Below are positions 7,188-13,704 of a stretch of DNA of 14,089 nucleotides, in pieces. The position numbers and the translations under genes are program-made. Each line of letters opens with the position of its first letter. Position 1 is the stretch's first letter. Source of the DNA: an uncultured Bacilli bacterium (GTDB lineage: Bacteria; Bacillota_I; Bacilli_A; RF39; UBA660); assembly GCA_910588195.1 (NCBI GenBank), contig CAJUPN010000017.1, positions 1 through 14,089 of the forward strand, given 5' to 3'. The notes beneath the pieces are model-generated. The model searched no databases. It was given only the letters and a program-made list of their open reading frames with translations, and had not been told where the DNA came from.

Positions 7188-8150
7188 ATGAAAAAAAGTA
7201 TTTCAAAATATAAAGGCTCTACTGTTTATAATATGCACTTTTATGGCATAACAGATTTATATGACTATATAACTGAGTATCCTATTTCAGTTTATAAAGA
7301 AAAAAGAAACAATGTACTAGACCAAAAAGAATTAAGGGAAGCTTTAATAAATGATCCTCGAGTAAATTTTCGTATTTTCTCATCACCAGCTAGTCTTTTA
7401 GCCGAAAAATCAAAAAGTGGAGATCCTCTAGAAGATGCTTTAAGCTATCTTTTTAGTGGATATAATAAAGGTTTTGATAACTTCTTAGAAATAAGTCGAA
7501 ATTTAAAAACAACAATTACAGAATATAATCAAAATTTTGAAGTTACAAGATCTTTTTATGGGGGAATACCATTTGCACCTTTAGTAGCTGCAAATGTCCC
7601 AGACTGTATGATCAGAATTGAATCAAGTTATGTCGAAACAAGAAACATCTTATTTAATCTCTCTTATCCTCATAAAATGACCAAAGAACAAGTTCGCAAC
7701 CGAGGTCTAGCAACCCTCTATATAATTGATGCTTTAGAGTCTCAAGGTTTTGTAGTGAACTTTAAAGCTTTTGATTTATCAAAATGTAAAAATGAAATAA
7801 TTCATACAACTATTGATTTAAAAAGTAGCGATGAAACAAGAATAAATTTGCAAAAATGTTATTTTTTAATGGTTGCTGAAGAAGCTTTAAGAAGAGTATT
7901 ATTTAGGGTTATTGAATTATCTGATGTTAGAGATAAAGAATGGGGAAAAACTTATGGAACTTCTTTCAAACTTCAAGAATGTCGAGATTACTTTCAAGCT
8001 AGTTCCAAAGACATTATAATAACTAATCCCAAAGACTTAAATATTACAGGAGAAAACATCTATGAAGATACTCTAAATATGATAGAAACCTTAAATCTTG
8101 ACGGAGATTTTAATGTTCAAAAACTAAAAATGTTAAGCATGAAAAAATAA
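7188..8150 (+). CDS. Putative VWA-like partner of the AAA+ ATPase
   Basis: This 320-aa cytoplasmic protein lies 19 bases after the ATPase gene and shares its transcript. Its binding site (AAAGAG) is weak, so coupling to the upstream gene is likely. Residues about 120-200 contain a G-G-I-P-F-A segment, ANVPDCM, a strand TRNILFNLS, a helix starting at an Arg-rich VRNRGLA and running through YIIDALESQG, and a strand FVVNFKAF. This pattern recalls phage and plasmid proteins (as I remember, the group listed as DUF7192) found near CobS-like ATPases. The strand-helix-strand order also resembles the first half of a von Willebrand A domain. The MIDAS D-x-S-x-S would fall at N157-L-S-Y-P and is not conserved. 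A later strand KDIIITNP (274-281) could correspond to the VWA LLITDG strand. AAA+/VWA pairs are an established arrangement (MoxR, CobS/CobT, RavA/ViaA). Family assignment is tentative. Confidence 0.6.
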   Translation: MKKSISKYKGSTVYNMHFYGITDLYDYITEYPISVYKEKRNNVLDQKELREALINDPRVNFRIFSSPASLLAEKSKSGDPLEDALSYLFSGYNKGFDNFLEISRNLKTTITEYNQNFEVTRSFYGGIPFAPLVAANVPDCMIRIESSYVETRNILFNLSYPHKMTKEQVRNRGLATLYIIDALESQGFVVNFKAFDLSKCKNEIIHTTIDLKSSDETRINLQKCYFLMVAEEALRRVLFRVIELSDVRDKEWGKTYGTSFKLQECRDYFQASSKDIIITNPKDLNITGENIYEDTLNMIETLNLDGDFNVQKLKMLSMKK

Positions 8151-8170
8151 AATGCTTAGCATTTTTTATT
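8134..8170 (+). terminator. Terminator of the AAA+ transcript, with two alternative stems
   Basis: TAAGCAT (8134-8140) can pair with ATGCTTA (8152-8158). Alternatively AAAATGC (8149-8155) pairs with GCATTTT (8159-8165) around a three-base loop. Both lead into TTTTTTATTT. The left arm of the first form lies inside the last codons of the gene. Either form would end the three-gene transcript. Confidence 0.65.
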
Positions 8171-8204
8171 TAACCCTTTCTAAATTAGCAAAAAAGTATT
8201 AAAA

Positions 8205-8210
8205 TATAAT
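8205..8210 (+). promoter_or_regulatory. Putative -10 box for the second part of the cluster
   Basis: A perfect TATAAT follows the terminator. No good -35 is seen at 17 bases (AAATTA, 8182-8187). The expected start near 8217 would give a leader of only about 13 nt, beginning inside the GAAGGGT binding site (8214-8220). Either the leader is unusually short or the true promoter lies slightly upstream. Confidence 0.4.
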
Positions 8211-8229
8211 ATAGAAGGGTGTTGCTGAT

Positions 8230-8469
8230 ATGGAGTTAGGTAAAACTTTTGATATTGAACTTAATGGAATATATAGACAAGCAACTCTTATTGATATTAT
8301 TGAATATCAACAAGATAAGTATGCTATTTATACCATTATGAATGATAATAATGCTTGTGACATTTATACATCACGTGTAAAAATTGAAGCAAATGGTCAA
8401 ATTCAATTTATTGGTGCCGCCAGTGAAGGAGTAAGAAAATACTTATTAAATCTTATAAACAAAAACTAA
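8230..8469 (+). CDS. Small DUF1292-like protein, paralogue of the protein at 9195
   Basis: The 79-aa product has the layout MELGKTFDIELNGI, an ATLIDIIEY strand, YAIYTI and a DIYTSRVKIE strand, then a C-terminal helix VRKYLLNLINKN. The strand order around a central IY motif resembles the DUF1292 (YrzB-like) family of small acidic Bacillota proteins, though I assign this only from memory. It aligns over its whole length with the first 79 residues of the product at 9195: shared M-x-LG start, I-E near 9-10, GI near 13-14, A near 18, IY near 43-44 and a final L-x-LI. No signal peptide or membrane segment. GAAGGGT stands nine bases before the ATG and a possible -10 box just upstream. The following gene starts 20 bases later with a strong binding site, so the two are probably cotranscribed. 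Confidence 0.72.
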   Translation: MELGKTFDIELNGIYRQATLIDIIEYQQDKYAIYTIMNDNNACDIYTSRVKIEANGQIQFIGAASEGVRKYLLNLINKN

Positions 8470-8488
8470 CGAAGAAAGGAGAATACCC

Positions 8489-9184
8489 ATGGATCCAATA
8501 CAAGCTTTAGTAGAAGAGTATAATGAATATGTCTCTTCCAATAAAGAAAATACAGCAAGAGCTAGTCATTTAAGAAATATTATTGATGCTCTTAAAAGTG
8601 AAGGAATAATTTATAAAACAAATTCTAGTGAACTTGTAAGTGTTCCATCTTTTATCTTCACAGAAATCAAAAAAATGTTTAAAGAAGAAGGAACAATGAG
8701 TATTCAAGATATTCCAAAATCAATTCCTCAAAAAGCCCTTGAAGTTTTCAGTGTTGGAGAAGAAAGAGAACAAGAACAATTAAAGAGAGCCCGTGGAAAA
8801 AGAGTTATAAGATTTAAAAAAACTTCAAGTAAAGTACTACTTAATGAAATGCGATTAGACTTAAAACGTAAAAGCAGAATAAATGTGCTATTTATTGCTG
8901 AAGAGAATTTAGATCATAAAAGTACTCTTTTACTTCAAATACCACTTGAAAGTATAAGTCAAGTAATAAGTAATTTAAAATCTTACAATGAATCATATAA
9001 GAGAGAAGAAAGTAATGACATAAAAGAAATAAAACCAACTATAGTGTCTGAAGGTTTAACAGACGCTGAAAATAATTCTCGAAGAAAAAATATGATTAAT
9101 ATGATGATAGCTGCATTAAAAGAAGAAGATAGAATAGAAAGCATTAAAGCTTCAACATCTAGTGGAGTAAGAATTTCTAGATAG
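8489..9184 (+). CDS. Uncharacterised basic 231-aa protein between two paralogues
   Basis: I do not recognise this protein. It has a strong binding site (AAAGGAG) about eight bases before the ATG. The first 95 residues look helical (an acidic N-terminal helix, then SHLRNIIDALKSEG). Residues 98-132 are strongly basic (KRARGKRVIRFKKTSSK, then RLDLKRKSR), which could bind nucleic acid or an acidic partner. A short strand region follows (INVLFIAEENL and TLLLQIPLE, 131-155), then a helix. The tail near 195-231 is charged and helical with an NNSRRKNMINMMIAALKEE segment, ending in a Ser-rich stretch. No signal peptide or transmembrane helix. It sits 20 bases after the 79-aa gene and ten bases before the 134-aa gene, so the three form one transcript. 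Confidence 0.72.
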   Translation: MDPIQALVEEYNEYVSSNKENTARASHLRNIIDALKSEGIIYKTNSSELVSVPSFIFTEIKKMFKEEGTMSIQDIPKSIPQKALEVFSVGEEREQEQLKRARGKRVIRFKKTSSKVLLNEMRLDLKRKSRINVLFIAEENLDHKSTLLLQIPLESISQVISNLKSYNESYKREESNDIKEIKPTIVSEGLTDAENNSRRKNMINMMIAALKEEDRIESIKASTSSGVRISR

Positions 9185-9194
9185 AAAGGTTAAA

Positions 9195-9599
9195 ATGAAT
9201 TTAGGAGATAAAATAAATATTGAGATAGAAGGAATTTTAAAAACAGCAGAAGTAATTTCTTTACTTGAAAAGGAAAATAAAAGATTTGTTATTTATTCAA
9301 CATATGATGAAAAGACTGATACAAATAAATTATATGCATCAGCTATAGAAGTTAAAGATGGTGAAGAAAAACTTGTTGATACAGATGATAAGGATATATT
9401 AAATCATGTTTTAAAACTAATATCTCAAAAAGTAAAGTCAGTAACTGGGGCAAGTAAAGAAAACATTAAAAAAAGTTTAGAATCAAGTCCTAAAAGAGAT
9501 GATATTATAACTAAATCATCTTTTGAAAATACTAAAGTTACTGAAAAGAATATGGAAGATGCAATTAATATAATGAAAGAGTGGACAAAAGATAATTAG
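9195..9599 (+). CDS. Second DUF1292-like protein with charged C-terminal extension
   Basis: The 134-aa product repeats the fold pattern of the 79-aa protein at 8230: MNLGDKINIEIEGI, AEVISLLE, FVIYST, KLYASAIEV and the helix ILNHVLKLISQK. Spacing is nearly ungapped, so the two arose by duplication. After residue 80 it carries a Lys/Ser-rich linker followed by a helix (MEDAINIMKEWTKDN), absent from the shorter paralogue. AAAGGT lies about five bases before the ATG and the gap to the upstream gene is ten bases. The stop codon falls in the loop of the terminator that closes the transcript. No membrane or secretion signals. Function unknown; it may be a small adaptor of the AAA+ machine, by neighbourhood only. 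Confidence 0.72.
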   Translation: MNLGDKINIEIEGILKTAEVISLLEKENKRFVIYSTYDEKTDTNKLYASAIEVKDGEEKLVDTDDKDILNHVLKLISQKVKSVTGASKENIKKSLESSPKRDDIITKSSFENTKVTEKNMEDAINIMKEWTKDN

Positions 9600-9617
9600 T
9601 ATAGTCCTCTCTTTTTT
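9576..9617 (+). terminator. Intrinsic terminator closing the AAA+ region
   Basis: AAAGAGTGGAC (9576-9586) pairs with GTCCTCTCTTT (9604-9614) with one T-T mismatch and a 17-base loop, followed by a T-run to 9617. The left arm is coding sequence for the end of the 134-aa protein and its TAG lies in the loop. Confidence 0.75.
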
Positions 9618-9663
9618 ATTCTTAAAAAAATAATTATTACATACATTTTACTAAGGTGATAAA

Positions 9664-11571
9664 ATGTTTCAAGACAATTATGAATCAAGAATATTAGTAG
9701 TATTTTTAGTAGTAGTACTCTTATTTGCTTTAGTAATTATTAAAATATTTTATATTCAAGTTATTGATTATGATCGACTTAATGATTTAGCAAATGATCT
9801 TTGGAGTAGAAATCTTCCAATTACAGCTGATCGAGGAAAAATAACAGACCGTAATGGTGTGGTCCTTGCAGACAACATTACAACAACATCTCTTGTCGTT
9901 GTTCCAAATCAGATAGAAAATAAAGAAGAAGTAGCATCCTCTTTAGCTGAGATATTAAATTCTAATTATGATGATATGTTAGCCCACTTAAATAAGAAAA
10001 CCAGTATTGAACGTATTCATCCAGAGGGAAGACAATTAAGTTATGAAATAGCCGATAAAATAAATTCATTAAATTATGATGGAGTATACTTACTTAAAGA
10101 ATCTAAAAGATACTATCCTTATGAAAATATGTTATCTCATGTCTTAGGTTATGTTGGAATAGATAATCAAGGATTATCTGGAATAGAGAGTTATTATGAT
10201 GAATACTTAACTGGGGAAGATGGAATGATTAAATATTATTCTGATGGTAAAGGAAAAAGAATAGATAAATCTTCTAGTTATACTTCTCCTCAGGAAGGCC
10301 TAACTTTAAATCTAACAATTGATATAAACATTCAAGAAGTGGTAGAAAGAGAACTTGATAATGCTGTATCAAAGTATAATCCAGAGCAAGCACTTATATT
10401 AGTAGCAAATCCTAAAACAGGAGAAATATTAGGTATGGCTAGTAGACCTAATTTTGATCCTAATAATTATAAAAATTATAGCAAAGAAGTTATCAATCGT
10501 AACCTACCAATATTTAATACATATGAGCCAGGAAGTACATTTAAGGTTATAAGTTTAAGTAGTGCCATCGAAGAAAAAAAAGTTAATTTATTTGAAGATC
10601 ACTATTACGATTCTGGTTCAATAAATGTAGAAGGATCACGTATTAAATGTTGGAAAGCAGGTGGACATGGAGCAGAAACCTATTTAGATGTTGTAAAAAA
10701 CTCTTGTAACCCAGGGTTTGTTATTATGGGACAACGACTTGGAAAAGAAACTCTTATGAAATACATTAAAGATTTTGGATTTGGTGAAAAAACTGGTATA
10801 GATTTATCAGGAGAAGAAAACGGAATTCTATTTAAAACAGAAAATATGGGACCTGTTGAAACAGCAACAACAGCATTTGGTCAAGGAGTATCCGTAACTC
10901 CAATCCAACAAGTAATGGGAGTATCAGCTGCTATAAATGGCGGGTCTTTATACACTCCATATCTTTTAAAATCTGTTTCCAATCCTGATACCTTTGAAGT
11001 ATTAAAACAAATAAGTCCAGTTGTCAAAAGAAAAGTTATTAGTGAAGAAACTTCTAAATTAGTTCGTTTTGCTCTTGAAAGTGTTGTAGCACAAGGTACT
11101 GGAAGAAATGCCTATATAAATGGACATACTGTTGGTGGCAAAACTGGAACAGCTCAAAAAGTTTTAAATGGAGCTTATATGGACGGTAATTACATATTAT
11201 CATTTATCGGTTTTACTCCAACTGATAATCCCGAAGTTGTAGTTTATGTAGCAATTGATAATCCTAAAGGAGTAGTGCAATACGGCGGAACGGTTGCAGC
11301 TCCTATAGCTAAAACTGTTTTAAAAGGGTGTATCGATATTTTAAAGATACCAGAAAGTAAAAGTGAAGTTACAAGAGAATATGAACTTTGGGATGTTAAA
11401 TACTATGAAGTTCCTAATGTTGTTGGACAAAATAAAACTGAAGCAAGGAAATCTCTTACTCCTTACTTTGGTGTCGAATATTCAGGAACTGGGGAGACTG
11501 TAATAGCTCAAAGTCCTTCTAAAGGAACTTTCATAAAAGAAGGGGATAAAGTAAAGTTAATGCTTAATTAA
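9664..11571 (+). CDS. ftsI/spoVD: Class B penicillin-binding protein (FtsI/SpoVD type) with one PASTA domain
   Basis: The 635-aa peptidoglycan D,D-transpeptidase cross-links stem peptides outside the membrane. A short cytoplasmic tail precedes one transmembrane helix (about 10-32). The N-terminal dimerisation/pedestal domain (about 48-200) includes the RGKITDRNGVVLA segment. The transpeptidase domain (about 240-560) has the active-site STFK (S291, K294), S-x-N as S347-C-N349, and K493-T-G. A single C-terminal PASTA domain covers about 578-635 (YYEVPNVVGQNKTEA through GDKVKLMLN). Length and the single PASTA match B. subtilis SpoVD (646 aa) better than PBP2B, which has two. Nothing in the window indicates sporulation, so it may be the vegetative division enzyme. 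AAGGTG lies five bases before the ATG. No mraW, ftsL or mraY lies beside it, unlike the usual division cluster. Transpeptidase identity is firm; the FtsI versus SpoVD choice is not. Confidence 0.95.
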   Translation: MFQDNYESRILVVFLVVVLLFALVIIKIFYIQVIDYDRLNDLANDLWSRNLPITADRGKITDRNGVVLADNITTTSLVVVPNQIENKEEVASSLAEILNSNYDDMLAHLNKKTSIERIHPEGRQLSYEIADKINSLNYDGVYLLKESKRYYPYENMLSHVLGYVGIDNQGLSGIESYYDEYLTGEDGMIKYYSDGKGKRIDKSSSYTSPQEGLTLNLTIDINIQEVVERELDNAVSKYNPEQALILVANPKTGEILGMASRPNFDPNNYKNYSKEVINRNLPIFNTYEPGSTFKVISLSSAIEEKKVNLFEDHYYDSGSINVEGSRIKCWKAGGHGAETYLDVVKNSCNPGFVIMGQRLGKETLMKYIKDFGFGEKTGIDLSGEENGILFKTENMGPVETATTAFGQGVSVTPIQQVMGVSAAINGGSLYTPYLLKSVSNPDTFEVLKQISPVVKRKVISEETSKLVRFALESVVAQGTGRNAYINGHTVGGKTGTAQKVLNGAYMDGNYILSFIGFTPTDNPEVVVYVAIDNPKGVVQYGGTVAAPIAKTVLKGCIDILKIPESKSEVTREYELWDVKYYEVPNVVGQNKTEARKSLTPYFGVEYSGTGETVIAQSPSKGTFIKEGDKVKLMLN

Positions 11572-11579
11572 GCATTTAT
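11559..11579 (+). terminator. Weak palindromic terminator at the end of the penicillin-binding protein gene
   Basis: AATGCTT pairs with AAGCATT around AATT, a perfect 18-base palindrome that contains the TAA stop. Only TTTAT follows, so as a terminator it is weak. A perfect palindrome could also be a protein-binding site. Confidence 0.45.
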
Positions 11580-11602
11580 ATCATTGAAAATCGTAAAACA
11601 AC

Positions 11603-11631
11603 TTTAAAAATTATAAAAATTTTGTTATTAT
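11603..11631 (+). promoter_or_regulatory. Putative promoter of the 634-aa protein gene
   Basis: TTTAAA (11603-11608), a 17-base spacer and TATTAT (11626-11631) preceded by TGT, an extended -10. The expected start near 11638 gives a leader of about 14 nt that begins just before the AGGTGAT binding site. The context after a terminator-like palindrome fits, but this AT-rich stretch offers other matches. Confidence 0.45.
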
Positions 11632-11651
11632 TATGATAAGTAGGTGATTAT

Positions 11652-13556
11652 ATGGCAATCGATACGGATAGTTATAAAAGTGCTTTAACAAAATTAGAAA
11701 CTAATTTACAAGAAAAATTATATGAATTATTTGATAAAGGAAAATATCAAGCAATAGACAGTTTAGCAAAAATTATTTCCAATAAATTCCCTAATATTGA
11801 AGGAAAGATTGAAAGCTTTATTGAATCAAACCTAATAAATGCTTTAATGTTTAATGTAAAATCCTTATTAACTGATATAGAGGAGCGTGTAGATACAGCT
11901 AAAAAACATGCTTCTATGCAACTTGAAAGACAAGGAGAAGAAAGATCTTCATCTAGCTTTAATGTATTATTAAATGAAATACATCGTAATTATCAAGGTA
12001 CAGAGATTTCTTCTGCAGTAAAAAGCTTTTTAGATGAACTTCCACACTTTTTATTAACTCATGGCATTAGAGAAAATTTAAATACTACTAATTATGAAGA
12101 AAAAGCTAGTGACTTAAAAAGAGAATTAGAAAAACTTTTTCAAACACATATAAACATTTATACTGAAAAAGTTAGAAAAGCAATAAAAGAAGAAATTAGT
12201 AAATTAATCGATTCAATAGTTATTAATAATACACTTGGATCTTCTTCTGAATTATCACAAGAGGATAATAATAATTTAAAATTTGTTGTTACATTCACAG
12301 ATTATAGGGTTGTAGGGAACAAATTTATCAACAGTAAAACAAATGAAGAATATCCTTTCCAAAAAGTAGGTGAAAGAGTATTTGAGTCTTTAGATGGCAA
12401 AATAAGTTTTTCTTACAAAGATAAAGAGTGGAATTTTACTGAAGGAGATACATGTATTACTGTTACCAATAGTTATATAGCAGTTGGTACAAGGGAAAAT
12501 AGAAATGAAATACAAATTAATTATGGAATAGACGAAGTAATTTTCATATATCATAATAAATCTGTTACAGACCCTACAGTAATTAGTCATATTTGTGAAG
12601 AATTAAAAAATAAATATCCAAGGCTTTATGAAACTCAACTTGAAAAAAATGCTGATTTTAAAGCTGCAGAAGCAAAAGCAGCAGAAGATAAAAAAAGTCA
12701 AAATAAATTCTATGTTGATGAGTCTGGAAAAGCAAGAATAAATCCTAATAATAAAGAAGAATTAGAAAACTATTTAGCTTCATTAGGTTATGAAATATAT
12801 GAAGAAAACGATGCTGTCTTGTTAAAAGATAGAAATGGAGAAATACTCAATACAACTATAAATGGAAATACAATCAATTTATCTAATGGCGCAAAAATTG
12901 CTCTTGATGTTTATACATATCCAAAAATGAGTGCTGCTGAAGGACCTAATGTCCATTTTAGTGACCCAGAATCTGGTGTATCAGTTCATTTTAGTGAAGA
13001 TTATTCAAAAGTAAGTGTTTTTGTAGATAATAATGTTTATGTAGTAGGTATAGAAGACTCAAATCTAAAAGTACGTGGATTTGAAAATAATAGAAGTATA
13101 GAAGACTTTAATCATATAACAGAAGTAATTGCATTATCAGCAAAAGAAGTTTTAAAAAATGTTTTAAAAACTTATAAACATAAACAAGAACATGAACTTC
13201 CACCAATCTTATTTGACGAAGAAACAGATGTAGTAAGTGCAGAATTAATTGCTGAATTAGAAGGAAAATTAAACAAATCAGAAGAACATACAATCTTACC
13301 AGATGTTCCAATAGCTAAAGAAGTATCAGTTGAATTAGGCAGTACATATCAAGAATTAATAGCAGAAATAGAGTTAGACGATATACAAGAAAATAAACTA
13401 GGAAACAATGAAACTGAATATTTAACGGAAGAACAAATTGATGATAGATTATTTGAATTATCTCAAGATCCAAAAGTTCAAGAATACTTAGAACTATTAA
13501 AGAGAAGAGAAGAACTTTCTCAAGTTTCTTCACAAGGATTAGGGAAAACATTTTAA
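11652..13556 (+). CDS. Uncharacterised 634-aa cytoplasmic protein
   Basis: I recognise no family. AGGTGAT precedes the ATG by about five bases. No signal peptide or transmembrane helix is present. Residues about 1-190 are helical and amphipathic, with likely coiled coil near 75-95 and 148-190. Residues about 208-302 look strand-rich (FVVTFTDYRVV, KISFSYKDKEWNF, EVIFIYHN). A helix (306-345) ends in an Ala/Lys/Glu-rich linker. A second strand-rich region (about 352-475) includes ILNTTINGNTINLSNG and two close copies of V-H-F-S (434-437, 445-448). The last 110 residues are acidic and helical, with a pattern of LxxLxxL-type segments (about 590-620). The layout, helical arm plus beta modules plus acidic tail, suggests a scaffold or adaptor. 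It stands alone between its own promoter and a strong terminator. It may relate to the AAA+ cluster or to the transpeptidase upstream, but only proximity suggests so. Confidence 0.75.
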   Translation: MAIDTDSYKSALTKLETNLQEKLYELFDKGKYQAIDSLAKIISNKFPNIEGKIESFIESNLINALMFNVKSLLTDIEERVDTAKKHASMQLERQGEERSSSSFNVLLNEIHRNYQGTEISSAVKSFLDELPHFLLTHGIRENLNTTNYEEKASDLKRELEKLFQTHINIYTEKVRKAIKEEISKLIDSIVINNTLGSSSELSQEDNNNLKFVVTFTDYRVVGNKFINSKTNEEYPFQKVGERVFESLDGKISFSYKDKEWNFTEGDTCITVTNSYIAVGTRENRNEIQINYGIDEVIFIYHNKSVTDPTVISHICEELKNKYPRLYETQLEKNADFKAAEAKAAEDKKSQNKFYVDESGKARINPNNKEELENYLASLGYEIYEENDAVLLKDRNGEILNTTINGNTINLSNGAKIALDVYTYPKMSAAEGPNVHFSDPESGVSVHFSEDYSKVSVFVDNNVYVVGIEDSNLKVRGFENNRSIEDFNHITEVIALSAKEVLKNVLKTYKHKQEHELPPILFDEETDVVSAELIAELEGKLNKSEEHTILPDVPIAKEVSVELGSTYQELIAEIELDDIQENKLGNNETEYLTEEQIDDRLFELSQDPKVQEYLELLKRREELSQVSSQGLGKTF

Positions 13557-13581
13557 GACAACATAAGTTGTCTTTTTTTTT
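13555..13581 (+). terminator. Strong intrinsic terminator of the 634-aa protein gene
   Basis: AAGACAAC (13555-13562) pairs perfectly with GTTGTCTT (13567-13574) around ATAA and is followed by a run of T to 13581. It overlaps the stop codon and abuts the TTGACA of the next promoter. Confidence 0.9.
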
Positions 13582-13612
13582 GACAAAAAATTATGTATAG
13601 ATTTGTTATAAT
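13580..13612 (+). promoter_or_regulatory. Distal promoter of the surface protein gene (P1)
   Basis: A perfect TTGACA (13580-13585) and a perfect TATAAT (13607-13612) stand 21 bases apart, longer than the usual 16-18. The -10 is preceded by TGT, making an extended -10 that can work without a well-spaced -35. A transcript from here would have a leader of about 85 nt before ATG 13705. Confidence 0.5.
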
Positions 13613-13649
13613 AAATCAAATAATAAGATATTTAACACCAAAAGTGATG

Positions 13650-13678
13650 TTGAATTATTCAATGATTTTAGTTATAAT
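13650..13678 (+). promoter_or_regulatory. Proximal promoter of the surface protein gene (P2)
   Basis: TTGAAT (13650-13655, four of six matches to TTGACA), a 17-base spacer and a perfect TATAAT (13673-13678). The expected start near 13685 leaves a leader of about 20 nt containing AAGGT (13693-13697). Spacing is better than in P1, so this may be the main promoter. Confidence 0.55.
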
Positions 13679-13704
13679 TAATTTAAGAATAGAAGGTCAA
13701 GTCT

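Noticed and set aside
9618..9660. Promoter for the penicillin-binding protein gene
   Set aside because: TACATT at 9642 is only a four of six match and no -35 stands at a proper distance, so I could not support a call although one is expected after the terminator.
12390..13551. Three minus-strand open frames inside the 634-aa gene
   Set aside because: They are antisense shadows with Leu/Ile-rich translations and no convincing binding sites; the plus-strand frame is continuous with a good start and terminator.
3669..13556. Whole region as an integrated phage or plasmid island
   Set aside because: The ATPase looks phage-like, but there is no integrase, structural phage gene, direct-repeat boundary or composition shift that I can see, and a core cell-wall gene lies within it.
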